Below the pieces are notes generated by a model. The model did not search any database. It had not been told where the DNA came from and was given only the letters and a program-made list of their open reading frames with translations. Below, piece by piece: positions 55,094 to 63,713 of a stretch of 64,000 bases of DNA. The position numbers and the translations under genes were made by a program. Position 1 is the first letter of the stretch; each line of letters opens with the position of its first letter. This DNA comes from DASRAA01 sp963814165 (lineage in GTDB: Bacteria; Acidobacteriota; Terriglobia; Terriglobales; Acidobacteriaceae). Location: NCBI GenBank assembly GCA_963814165.1, contig CAWFBW010000007.1:186001-250000 (forward strand). Reading direction: 5' to 3'.

Positions 55094-56298
55094 TCCGGGT
55101 TGCAATCACCGGCGTCGGAGTCATTTCGGCCATTGGAAGGAATACCGCGCAATTCTGGGAGTCGCTGCAGCAGGGCCGCAGCGGCATTCGGCCGATTGAA
55201 ACCCCGGGGTGCGGTGAGCTGCGTTTCCGCAATGGAGCGGAAGTTCCCGGCTACGACCCAAGCACTTATTTCGACGACAAGCAAATACAGTTTCTTGACC
55301 GCTTTGCGCAATTCGCCGTGGTTGCGGCGCGTGAAGCAGTGCGCGATGCCGCAATTGAATGGACGCCGGAGTTGCGGTCTGAAGGAGCGGTCATAACCGG
55401 CGCATGCGTTGGCGGCCAGAACACTTCGGATGAAGGCTTCGTCAATCTGTACAAGCTGGCGAAACCGCGGGTCAATCCGCTGACGATTCCGCGCACCATG
55501 GCGAACGCCGGCGCCAGTCACATCTCGATGGAATTCGGCCTCACCGGCCCGGGGTTTAACTTATCGACCGCGTGCGCGTCGGCGGCGCACGCAATCGGGC
55601 TCGCATACTGGATGGTGCGCTCCGGTGGCGTTCCCATCGCGATTACCGGAGGCAGCGAGGCTCCGTTCAGCCTGGGTTTCCTGAAGGCCTGGGAGGCGAT
55701 GCGCGTGGTCTCGCCGACCACCTGTCGTCCGTTCTGCCGTGACCGTGACGGAATGATTCTGGGCGAAGGCGGCGCGATGATGGTGCTGGAACCCCTGGAA
55801 GCGGCACAGGCGCGCGGCGCGCGGATCTATGCTGAACTGGCTGGCTTTGGAATGTCATCCGACGCCAGCCACATAACGCACCCGTCCACCGAAGGCCCGG
55901 CGCTCGCCATGCAGCGAGCGCTGCAAGATGCCGCCATCGGCACGGCGCAAGTTGGTTACATCAATGCGCACGGCACCGGCACCGAAGTGAACGACGTGAC
56001 CGAGGCGGGGGCAATCCGGCAGATATTCGGAGCGCATAGCGACAAGATTGCGGTGAGTTCCACAAAATCGATGCATGGCCATGCACTGGGGGCGGCGGCC
56101 GCAATGGAGGCGGCAGCAACCGTGCTGGCGTTGCACCATGCCGTCTTGCCACCGACTGCTAATTTCACGGAACTGGATCCGGCCTGCCAAATCGACGTAA
56201 TTGGGAATCAGGCTCGACCTGCAGAGGTCGAATATGCGATTTCCAACTCTTTTGCGTTTGGCGGATTGAACGCGACTCTGGTATTGCGACACGTCTAA
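55090..56298 (+). CDS. Beta-ketoacyl-ACP synthase II-like (FabF/KAS) protein
   Basis: 402 residues. The Cys-His-His triad is C162 (LSTACASAAH), H294 (INAHGTGTEV) and H329 (KSMHGHALGA). It condenses malonyl-ACP with an acyl primer. It is coupled to the dedicated ACP and lies 99 bp before a radical SAM gene in the same direction, with no other fab gene, so it may belong to a small acyl-modifying cluster rather than primary fatty acid synthesis. Confidence 0.9.
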   Translation: MIRVAITGVGVISAIGRNTAQFWESLQQGRSGIRPIETPGCGELRFRNGAEVPGYDPSTYFDDKQIQFLDRFAQFAVVAAREAVRDAAIEWTPELRSEGAVITGACVGGQNTSDEGFVNLYKLAKPRVNPLTIPRTMANAGASHISMEFGLTGPGFNLSTACASAAHAIGLAYWMVRSGGVPIAITGGSEAPFSLGFLKAWEAMRVVSPTTCRPFCRDRDGMILGEGGAMMVLEPLEAAQARGARIYAELAGFGMSSDASHITHPSTEGPALAMQRALQDAAIGTAQVGYINAHGTGTEVNDVTEAGAIRQIFGAHSDKIAVSSTKSMHGHALGAAAAMEAAATVLALHHAVLPPTANFTELDPACQIDVIGNQARPAEVEYAISNSFAFGGLNATLVLRHV

Positions 56299-56397
56299 CA
56301 ATTCCTGGCGGAGGACAGCAAGTTTTATTTCTGTAGTGCTGCAACCGATTCGTTTTGCCGTCGTCTATTTATAGACAGGCAAAAGCCGGGAGAAATC

Positions 56398-57432
56398 GTG
56401 AAGGTCTCTGAAGTACTGCAAGCGTGGGGCTGCATTTTAGCTGGCCGCAGTCCATCAATTTCCATCGAACTCACCCGCGAGTGTCCGCTGCGCTGCCCAG
56501 GGTGCTACGCCTATGAAGATGGGCACTTGGGCACCTCCGGAGTGACACTTCGCCAACTGGCGGACTTTAAGGGGAGCGCCTTGGTGCAAGGCACTCTGCG
56601 TCTGGTGGACGAACATCGCCCGCTGCACGTATCTCTTGTAGGCGGCGATCCGATGGTTCGTTACCGCGAACTGGAAGAACTGCTGCCCGAGTTGGACCGC
56701 CGGGGTATCCACGTACAGTTGGTGACCAGCGCTTTCCGCGCGATCCCCGCGCACTGGAACGCACTGTCACATCTCAATGTCGTGGTCTCGATTGATGGAC
56801 TGCAACCGGAGCATGATGAGCGGCGCAAGCCGGCAACGTATGAGCGCATCCTGAAAACCATTGCCGGAACCAAGGTGACGATCCACTGCACGGTCACAGG
56901 CCAGATGATGGACCGGCCGGGATACCTGGAAGAATTCACAAAATTCTGGAGTGCGCGCAGCGAGACCAAGCGGATCTGGTTCAGCCTTTTCACTCCGCAG
57001 CAGGGCGCGGTTGCCGCGGAAATTCTGACTCCCGATCAGCGCAGTCGGGTCATTGAAGAGTTGATGGGATTGCGGGCCCGCTATCCCTTGATCGGTATGC
57101 ACAAGCGGATGATCAAGGAATTCCGGAAACCGCCGGCGTCGCCCGCGGGCTGCATCTTCGCGCGCACGACAATGACGTACTCTGCAGACCTGAAGACAAA
57201 AATTACCCCCTGCCAGTTTGGAGGCACCCCTGACTGCTCGCAGTGCGGCTGCATCGCCAGCATGGGCCTGGCAGCGGTCGGGCATTTCCCAGTGCTGCCC
57301 GGCGTTACTGCGGGACATCTGTTCGCACTTTCGGAACTCGTTGGAAGGGGCGTGACGAGACTGCGGTCGCCGCGCGACCAAGGAGATTCGGTCAGCTATC
57401 CGGAAGAAGTGGCAGACGAGAGGGTTGCCTGA
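56398..57432 (+). CDS. Radical SAM protein of unknown function
   Basis: 344 residues from GTG 56398 (GGGAGAAATC upstream). Radical SAM core with C29-xxx-C33-xx-C36 (TRECPLRCPGCYAYED), SLVGGDPMVRYRELEELL, VVVSIDGLQPEHDERRKPATYERI and a C-terminal cysteine cluster (AGCIFARTTM, TPCQFGGTPDCSQCGCIA) that could bind extra Fe-S clusters as in SPASM/twitch proteins. It probably modifies a lipid, peptide or carrier-bound substrate, as its neighbours are an ACP and a ketosynthase. Substrate unknown. Confidence 0.85.
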   Translation: MKVSEVLQAWGCILAGRSPSISIELTRECPLRCPGCYAYEDGHLGTSGVTLRQLADFKGSALVQGTLRLVDEHRPLHVSLVGGDPMVRYRELEELLPELDRRGIHVQLVTSAFRAIPAHWNALSHLNVVVSIDGLQPEHDERRKPATYERILKTIAGTKVTIHCTVTGQMMDRPGYLEEFTKFWSARSETKRIWFSLFTPQQGAVAAEILTPDQRSRVIEELMGLRARYPLIGMHKRMIKEFRKPPASPAGCIFARTTMTYSADLKTKITPCQFGGTPDCSQCGCIASMGLAAVGHFPVLPGVTAGHLFALSELVGRGVTRLRSPRDQGDSVSYPEEVADERVA

Positions 57433-57468
57433 AGGGGCATCATCGCGAGATGACGCCCGAGTTTGCCA

Positions 57469-57909
57469 TTAACGGCTCTGGAGATCGGCGAGCGCCCATT
57501 CGATGCGATCGACTTCATCGCGGATCACCCGGATGGCCTGCTGATGCGCGGGAAACGGCACCGGCGGAATCGCCTCGACGGCGTGACGAATCTTGAAGTT
57601 ACGGTCCCACACCTGGTTGATCTTCGCCGAGGTGAGCAGCCGTTGCTGGTAAATACGCTTGGCGAGCTTCATCACGATCCAGGCGAACGCCAACCCGAAC
57701 ATCATCTCTATCGGAAGCCGATCGGTGGCTCCATCGAAATCGAAGAACAAGAGGCGGTAGACGGCCTCGCCAAGTCCGAGAGAAGCGAAGATTACGGCCA
57801 TTCCAACCAAGCCCAACGTCAAACGGTCAACGGGACGAAGCTCGGCTGCCTGACTACCGTCACGATTTTTCAGAAGCGCCATGGGTCCACCAAAGGTGTG
57901 ATAGGTCAC
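57469..57909 (-). CDS. Small membrane protein, unknown
   Basis: 146 residues. Two transmembrane segments (about 31-57 and 66-85) are followed by a charged, helical cytoplasmic C-terminus (SAKINQVWDRNFKIRHAVEAI...RVIRDEVDRIEWALADLQSR). The C-terminal helix pattern resembles signalling or scaffold proteins. It converges with the upstream radical SAM gene. ATG 57882 (MALLKNRDG) is an alternative start. Confidence 0.6.
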   Translation of the reverse strand: MTYHTFGGPMALLKNRDGSQAAELRPVDRLTLGLVGMAVIFASLGLGEAVYRLLFFDFDGATDRLPIEMMFGLAFAWIVMKLAKRIYQQRLLTSAKINQVWDRNFKIRHAVEAIPPVPFPAHQQAIRVIRDEVDRIEWALADLQSR

Positions 57910-58002
57910 GGTTCCTATTGTCCTACAAGTTTGCGGTTCTGTGCAGCAGGAATCGACGGCGGCTTCCGTTACGGGCGAGAAACGTCTCTGATTGAGACTG
58001 GT

Positions 58003-59133
58003 TCACGAGCGCTGGAGTGAGGCCTCCGGCTCGTAGACGCAGCAGGGTTCTTCGGCGAACAGGTTGCCGGTGATGGCGTAGGAGCGCGCACGCGATCCGC
58101 CGCAGATTTCCCGATACTCGCAAGCGCCGCACTTCCCTTCCAGGTTTTTGCTGTCACGCAGAGACCGAAACAACGCCGAGTTGCGGTAGATATCGGCGAG
58201 TGAGCGGCGGCGCACGTTGCCACCCGACAGCGGAAGAAATCCGCTGGGATAGACCTCGCCGATGTGCGAGATGAAGACGAAACCCTTGCCGTCGCTGAAT
58301 CCCCGCGGAGCACGGCCGATGCCGTCGGGCGTTTCCATGCCCAGCGGTACCTGCGAGAATTGGGGATTGCGCGGAAAGCTCTCCGCAGACTCCTGACCAA
58401 GCCTCCGCGCCTCGGTTTTGCGCTGCAACAGGTAGCGGCGATAGTGCTGGGCTTCCGTGCTCTTGATGTCGAACAGGACACGATTCGAGGTCACATAGAG
58501 CGTAGCGAAGACCTGCTCAAACTCCTCGGCGGAGATGAGGCCGATATCAGAGCCGCGCCCGGTGGGCACGAGAAAGAACACGCTCCACAGCGTGATGTCG
58601 AGGGACTCCAGCAACACGATGATCCCGTCGATCATCGCCAAATTGTGACGGGTAATGGTGGTGTTGATCTGTACCGGAAGCCCGATCTCGCGGGCCCAAT
58701 GCACCGCATCGACGGTCCATTTGTACGAGCCCGGCACACCGCGGAAAGCATCGTGAATGGCGGCAGTCGGGCCGTCGAGCGAAACGGCGAGGCGGACCAG
58801 CCCCGCAACTTTGAGTCGGGCGATGCTGTCGCGAGTGAGCAGTGGAGTGGCGCTGGGCGTCAGCGAGACACGGACGTTGCGCTCGCTCGCGTACTGCACC
58901 AGTTCAAAGATGTCCGGGCGCTTGAGTGGATCTCCGCCGGTGAGGACGAAGACTGGAACTTGCAGAGCGGCGATCTCGTCAATGAGGCATTTCGCCTCAA
59001 CAGTGGTCAGTTCCTACGAACTACGGAGGGGCTGGGAGCAAGCCCGACAATGAACACAAGCCAGGTCGCAGGCCTGGGTGGTTTCCCAGATGGCAACGAA
59101 GGGGCGCTCGTCGAAATTGGTGTCCGCATGCAT
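58003..59133 (-). pseudogene. Radical SAM/SPASM protein (TIGR04053-like) with in-frame amber codon
   Basis: The reading frame from ATG 59133 begins MHADTNFDERPFVAIWETTQ and carries the cluster motif C22-xxx-C26-xx-C29 (ACDLACVHCRAC), then hits TAG at 59014-59016 (codon 40), and continues in the same frame as ELTTVEAKCLIDEIAALQVP, FVLTGGDPLKRPD, LAVSLDGPTAAIHDAFRG, LWSVFFLVPTGRGSD and a C-terminal SPASM cluster (CGACEYREICGG). Downstream homology is uninterrupted, so the gene was whole. It resembles the heme-d1/heme-related radical SAM group. TAG could be a mutation, an error, or readthrough. Two CRP/FNR-like boxes lie upstream. Confidence 0.85.
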
Positions 59134-59197
59134 GGCATCTCCGTTTCCCGAAATGGTCGTTGTCAGCACTACAATCGCAGAGGCAAAACAGGGCGTA

Positions 59198-59213
59198 TGT
59201 GACGATAGTCACG
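59198..59213. promoter_or_regulatory. CRP/FNR-like operator, site 1
   Basis: TGTGA-CGATAG-TCACG: 9 of 10 consensus positions. It is 65 bp before the radical SAM start (minus) and 160 bp before the Cys-rich gene (plus). Confidence 0.45.
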
Positions 59214-59277
59214 GCAACGCGAAAATATTGCCAAGTATCACGGCGGGTTCGAGATACAAGCAAAGGTCACACCGGCT

Positions 59278-59293
59278 CGTGAGCTACGTCACA
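59278..59293. promoter_or_regulatory. CRP/FNR-like operator, site 2
   Basis: CGTGA-GCTACG-TCACA: 9 of 10 consensus positions, 80 bp downstream of site 1 (about eight helical turns), in the same divergent promoter. Confidence 0.45.
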
Positions 59294-59372
59294 GCTTGCA
59301 AGTTCACAATCGACCAGAATTCTAGGCAGAAAGGAAGCTGAGAACCGAGCCGAAGCTTCCGCGGAGGCATCA

Positions 59373-59765
59373 ATGTCTGAAGATAAGCGTGACGTGCTGG
59401 AAGTTCTGCGCTACGAGCTGAATTTTATCGAGCAGGGTGGCTACGGAAATTGGTATAGCACTCCTTGGGGCCCGGCATCCATCTTCCAGGATTCGCTCAC
59501 CTGTCCGAACCATGGGGATCCGACTCGTCCGCACGCATGCCATGAGTGCCTGCTGTATGACTTTGTGCCCGAGGAATACCGCACCGAGGATGTCCCTTGT
59601 CATCATATCCCGTTAAATAAACAGGGCGATACCATTCTTACGCAGCAGTCCGAAGAAGAATTGCGGGAGAACGTCAAGCATTGGCTGAAGCGCACGATCA
59701 CCCGCATCGAAGCAGAGCGGGCCAAAGAAAAAGCAGCGGAGCAGGCCAAAGAGAAGGTCGGGTAG
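59373..59765 (+). CDS. Cys/His-rich conserved protein of unknown function
   Basis: 130 residues. Two potential metal-binding groups: LTCPNHGDPTRPHACHECLLYDFVP (C-x2-H ... H-x-C-H-x-C) and TEDVPCHHIPLN. A C-terminal basic/acidic helical tail (ERAKEKAAEQAKEKVG) looks coiled coil. It is divergent from the radical SAM gene, across the CRP/FNR-like boxes, and upstream of the rubrerythrin-like gene in the same direction. It may belong to a redox or metal-stress group; this is inference. Confidence 0.7.
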   Translation: MSEDKRDVLEVLRYELNFIEQGGYGNWYSTPWGPASIFQDSLTCPNHGDPTRPHACHECLLYDFVPEEYRTEDVPCHHIPLNKQGDTILTQQSEEELRENVKHWLKRTITRIEAERAKEKAAEQAKEKVG

Positions 59766-59904
59766 GCAGCTCGGGAGAGGAATGGCGGAGTTAGACCGCA
59801 CCGGTTCCGAATTGGAACAGGAACGGTATTTTAGTAATTCCTTGTCATGAAACTCTCGCGTCTCCGCAGTTAGAATGAAATGGTTGTCCGCTCCAGGAGT
59901 TGCC

Positions 59905-60429
59905 ATGACACGTTCGTTTGCCTCCCTCAATCCGCAGGAAGCGTTGCACGCCGCCGTCTTCGTGGAAGAGCGCAACGCGGGAATCTATCAGCGATTTGCC
60001 GAGATGTTTGCCGAGTTCCGCGATCCCGAGTCGCTGGAAATTGCCAGCGTGTTCTGGGACATGTCGGTGGAGGAAAAGCGGCACAGTACCTTACTCCAGA
60101 GCGAATACTCGGAGCGCTACGGTAATGCCAGTTGCTCGCTCACCGAGGAAGACGTACAAGAGATGATCGAGGTCCCCAGGCTGGAGAGTAGCGACTTCTT
60201 TGCTTCCGCTGAAGTACAGCGGCCTGCTGCACGGGAGCGGGCCCTCAAGGTGGCACTGGATGCCGAGAAGAGCGCCCAGGAATTCTACGGGCAACTGGTG
60301 GAGCGGACCGAGGAGGGCAAACTGCGCCGTCTCTACGTCGAGCTCGCGACCATGGAAGACGGACACGTAACCTATCTGCAAGGGATGCTGTCGGCGTCGG
60401 CGGTGGGCGGGGATCCCGGAGTACACTAG
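59905..60429 (+). CDS. Rubrerythrin/ferritin-like diiron protein
   Basis: 174 residues from ATG 59905 (CAGGAG upstream). A four-helix bundle with repeated carboxylate ligands: NPQEALHAAVFVEERNAGIY, MSVEEKRHSTLL, LDAEKSAQEFYGQLVERT, MEDGHVTYL (two ExxH pairs), as in rubrerythrin-type ferritin-like proteins. It lacks a C-terminal rubredoxin domain. It likely handles peroxide or iron in the cytoplasm. It is downstream of the Cys-rich gene in the same direction. Confidence 0.85.
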   Translation: MTRSFASLNPQEALHAAVFVEERNAGIYQRFAEMFAEFRDPESLEIASVFWDMSVEEKRHSTLLQSEYSERYGNASCSLTEEDVQEMIEVPRLESSDFFASAEVQRPAARERALKVALDAEKSAQEFYGQLVERTEEGKLRRLYVELATMEDGHVTYLQGMLSASAVGGDPGVH

Positions 60430-60963
60430 GTCGCAGTTCGCTCGAACATTTTCAGGCTTGGTGTATTCCGTAGCCGAGCCGGTGCCGTCGGGTTAAGACC
60501 CGGCTCCCTTCAAAAGCCATGCTGGACGCGGCGCTGAAGAGGCTGTTACGAAACTGTGCCGCCCCTAAAGGGGCTCAGGTCAATCTCCCACTGCTCCCGG
60601 GGCTGACGCCCCGGGCTACGATTGTTTCGCCCTACGGGCTGGCATTTCGGCTCAAGTCCAAGGTCTAGGTTCCACCGCGTTTCGCTCGGAGAGTTTCGCA
60701 ACAGCCTCTGAAGCGCCGCTCTGCCATAACCGCCACACGCTACAACAGCCCCGAGCCAGCTCTAGAGCGGTTTCAATCCGGGTGTATTGGCGACGCGTGG
60801 AGCATGCCTTCAGGCATGCAGCAAGGCTGGCAATCTTTTACTGAGCCTTAGCGCCTGAGGTGGAGGTCGAATTACCTCAGCGGCTAAAGCCTGGGTCGTT
60901 CGGGTGTTGCAAAATGCACCGCTGAAGCAGTGCTCCACCCTATAGACCAACCATGATCCAGCT
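60430..60963. repeat. Mosaic of palindromic repeat elements
   Basis: 534 bp with no gene, but at least five hairpins: GCCCCTAAAGGGGC (60561-60574), a CCCGGGGC/GCCCCGGG stem (60595-60616), CGCCCTACGGGCT (60629-60641), GCATGCCT/AGGCATGC (60802-60819) and a long imperfect stem 60845-60860 with 60875-60890 (CCTGAGG/CCTCAG, then CTTAGC/GCTAAAG). The dispersed repeat shared with 51597-51655 lies inside at 60705-60764. These resemble the compact intergenic repeats common in Acidobacteria. Confidence 0.75.
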
Positions 60964-61458
60964 CTAGTTCCTCATGTGCTGCGCGTCGGGGAATGACTGG
61001 AATTCCACGGTGCGTTCACTGCCTTCGTCTTTGCCCAGCGCATCGGACTTGTGCAACGTGAGCTTACCCCGCAACACGCGATAGCCTTCCTCGCCGTTCT
61101 GCTTGCCCGGAGCCGTCGTCAGGGTCCCGTCGAACTCATACCATACGGCGTGAACGGTCTTTGTCTTGAAGTAGAGGTGGTCGCCCTGGATCGACCCTTT
61201 GTCGAAGAAATGGTCGATAAAGGTACCCTTGTCGTCCTCAGTATCGCCGAAACGCGAAACGAAACCCGTGAGGTGACCGTCCTCAAAGGTGAGTTGCACG
61301 AACTCACCCTCGCGAAGGAAGGTGAACATGCCGGAGAAGTCGGGCGAAACGATGGCCGAGCCAGAGGGAGCCTGGGGCTGAGCACAAGCCGGAAGCACCA
61401 AGACGAAACCAGAGAATGGCACCAGCAGCACCAAGCCAAGAATTAACCGACGAAGCAT
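60964..61458 (-). CDS. Small exported beta-rich protein
   Basis: 164 residues from ATG 61458. Signal peptide (LILGLVLLVPFSGFVLVLPACAQ) with a lipobox-like LPAC, so it may be a lipoprotein. The body GMFTFLREGEFVQLTFEDG, LTGFVSRFGDTEDDKGTF and FFDKGSIQGDHLYF is beta-rich, lipocalin-like in flavour. Similar small exported proteins recur in Acidobacteria genomes in my recollection, with no function known. It is divergent from the TonB-family gene. Confidence 0.75.
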   Translation of the reverse strand: MLRRLILGLVLLVPFSGFVLVLPACAQPQAPSGSAIVSPDFSGMFTFLREGEFVQLTFEDGHLTGFVSRFGDTEDDKGTFIDHFFDKGSIQGDHLYFKTKTVHAVWYEFDGTLTTAPGKQNGEEGYRVLRGKLTLHKSDALGKDEGSERTVEFQSFPDAQHMRN

Positions 61459-61598
61459 GATTGCACCCTGGCCTTCTATCATGTCATGTGGAGCCGAGAT
61501 GCGGAAGCGCGAGGACTCTCGCCCGTCAGCGGTAGGCCTGACAAAACATGCCCAGGTTTTCGCTATAATCCAGTAACACGAACTACTGGTAGGGGAGG

Positions 61599-63488
61599 AT
61601 GTCAGAAGTAACCGCGACGCAGCCCCGGAGCGACAACGCATTCCACGATGCGCCGATCCTACACCATGAGTTGGAGCCGTGGCGGCGCGTCTTCTGGCGC
61701 AACCTGACCGACCTCATCGCGCGGCGTGAGCCTGCGCCGGTTGAAACCACGTCGCAACCGATTCCAGTGCCGGAGGAGAAGTGGGTCGCCACCGAACTGG
61801 GCCCGCGGCACTTCCTCGAGTCGTATGGCGGCCACATCGCGCTGGTGGTTGTGATTTATATTGCCTCGACGGCAGCCTGGTTCAACCAGCCGATCAAGCT
61901 GGATTCTCCGTACGCGAACACGAGCGTGGACCACTACGCCCTGAGCGAATACCTGCCACCGATCAACACCGGGCCGCGAGGCGAGGCCAAACCGCGCAAG
62001 GGACAGCCCAAGCTAGCCAAGCAGGAGATCCTGTCGGTACCGCCGAACCCCGACAACAACCGGCAGACTATCGTGACGCCACCCAACATCAAGCTGAATT
62101 ACGACGTGCCGCTGCCCAACATCGTGGCATGGACGAACATTCCGGGGCAGCCAATTGCAGCTTCGCAGCGCCAGTTGTCGCAGATGAAGCTGCCGCAGTT
62201 TACGCCGCAAGTGGTCGAGCCCGCGGCTGATGTGTCGAAACTACAGTCGCGCAATAAAGCCATCACAATGGATCAACGAGTAGTTGAGCCCACAGCCGAC
62301 GTCTCGAAACTGCAATCCCGAAACAAGGTGATGGCCCTGGACCAGCAGAAGGTGGTTGGGCCAACAGCCGACATCTCGCAGGTGAAGCCGAAGTTGACCA
62401 TGCCGGTAATGGCGCAGCCCTCCGTGGTGGAACCGCCACTGTCGGCTGATCAATTGAAGCTCAAACGCGGCGCGATCAATATGGCGCAACTGGAGACTTC
62501 GGTTGCGGCCCCAAAGCTTCCTGTAGAGCCGCAGACCGCAGGAGGCGTGGGCGCGAGTGCGGCCAGCGGCGGTGCAACGGCAAAAACGGCCACCGCGACT
62601 GGGGGCAGCGCGGCGGTTCCAGCGCAGCCCAGCCTGCAGGGTCTGCAAACCTCGAAGGGCCAGGGTCAGATCATTGCGCTCAGCCTGAATCCGGCAGACG
62701 TCCGTGGGCCTGTGGACTTGCCCGCCGGCAACCGCAGCGGTGAGTTCCACGCGTCACCTGGTGGGAAGCCTGATGCTCCGGGTACCCCAAGCGTCACCGG
62801 CAGTCCGGGAGCGACTGGTGGCGGTGCCGGTGGTGGCAAGGGCAACGGTTCGGGGAATGGCGGCACCGGCACGGCTCCGCCGGGAATCAGCGTGGGCGCT
62901 GCACCGCCAGGGGCTTCGGTGGCAGCCGTCACAGGAACTCCGGGCAAGTCGCCGAGCGATGCACAGAAGGAAGAGAACCAGCGGCTGATCGCGGCGGCCA
63001 TGCGTCCGAATATCCCGAGTGCAAGCCGGCCTCCAGTTGCTTCGCCACCTCCCACAATGTCGGACACGGATGCCGATGCCATCGAGCGGCGCGTTTTCGG
63101 CAGCAAGAAGTACTACTCGCTGGTTTTGAATATGCCCAACCTGACTTCCGCCTCGGGAAGCTGGATCGTGCGTTTTGCCGAGCTGAATCAATCGGACAAC
63201 AAGATCGCAATAGCCGCGCCGGTGGCGGTGTCAAAAGTCGATCCGGCGTATCCGGCCGATGCGATGCGCGACAACGTCGAAGGCACTGTAACGCTGTACG
63301 CGGTGATTCACACGAATGGCTCAGTGAGCGATATCAAGGTTTTGAACAGCGTGGACCCGCGCCTGGACGCGGCCGCGGTCAAGGCGCTATCCCGCTGGCA
63401 GTTCCGCCCGGGCACCAAGGCCGGCGACCCGGTGGAACTGGAAGCGGTAGTGATGATTCCCTTCCGGAAGAACCATCCGTCGCGTTAA
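61599..63488 (+). CDS. TonB-family protein with long repeat-rich periplasmic spacer
   Basis: 629 residues. A cytoplasmic N-terminus (LEPWRRVFWRNLTDL) precedes one transmembrane helix (~79-96), then a long Pro/Ala/Gly/Ser-rich spacer with about three copies of VEPTADVSKLQSRNK-like units (about residues 205-265), and a C-terminal TonB domain (DPAYPADAMRDNVEGTVTLYAVIHTNG...VKALSRWQFRPGTKAG). TonB-family proteins transduce proton-motive energy to outer-membrane receptors, but no ExbB, ExbD or receptor gene is adjacent, so this may be a divergent structural TonB-like protein. Confidence 0.88.
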   Translation: MSEVTATQPRSDNAFHDAPILHHELEPWRRVFWRNLTDLIARREPAPVETTSQPIPVPEEKWVATELGPRHFLESYGGHIALVVVIYIASTAAWFNQPIKLDSPYANTSVDHYALSEYLPPINTGPRGEAKPRKGQPKLAKQEILSVPPNPDNNRQTIVTPPNIKLNYDVPLPNIVAWTNIPGQPIAASQRQLSQMKLPQFTPQVVEPAADVSKLQSRNKAITMDQRVVEPTADVSKLQSRNKVMALDQQKVVGPTADISQVKPKLTMPVMAQPSVVEPPLSADQLKLKRGAINMAQLETSVAAPKLPVEPQTAGGVGASAASGGATAKTATATGGSAAVPAQPSLQGLQTSKGQGQIIALSLNPADVRGPVDLPAGNRSGEFHASPGGKPDAPGTPSVTGSPGATGGGAGGGKGNGSGNGGTGTAPPGISVGAAPPGASVAAVTGTPGKSPSDAQKEENQRLIAAAMRPNIPSASRPPVASPPPTMSDTDADAIERRVFGSKKYYSLVLNMPNLTSASGSWIVRFAELNQSDNKIAIAAPVAVSKVDPAYPADAMRDNVEGTVTLYAVIHTNGSVSDIKVLNSVDPRLDAAAVKALSRWQFRPGTKAGDPVELEAVVMIPFRKNHPSR

Positions 63489-63713
63489 GCACTGTGGCCC
63501 ACGCGCTCGCTACGGCCATTGAGCGGACTCTTGCCGCTCTATCAGCTTGCACAGAAAAGTTGACCCGACTGCTCGGAAAGTGGGGCGCAAATGAGAATAT
63601 ACCCACCTGCACGGCTCGATTCGGGGTAAAGTGCTGGTATTCAAGGCGACGAAGTGGACAGTCACCTGGCAGACACAACTGCTGCACCAGCCCACGCTGA
63701 AAGGAGACCACCT

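Noticed and set aside
58003..59133. Pyrrolysine insertion at the amber codon
   Set aside because: No pylT/pylS-like gene visible and the residue position is not a known Pyl site; mutation or error is simpler.
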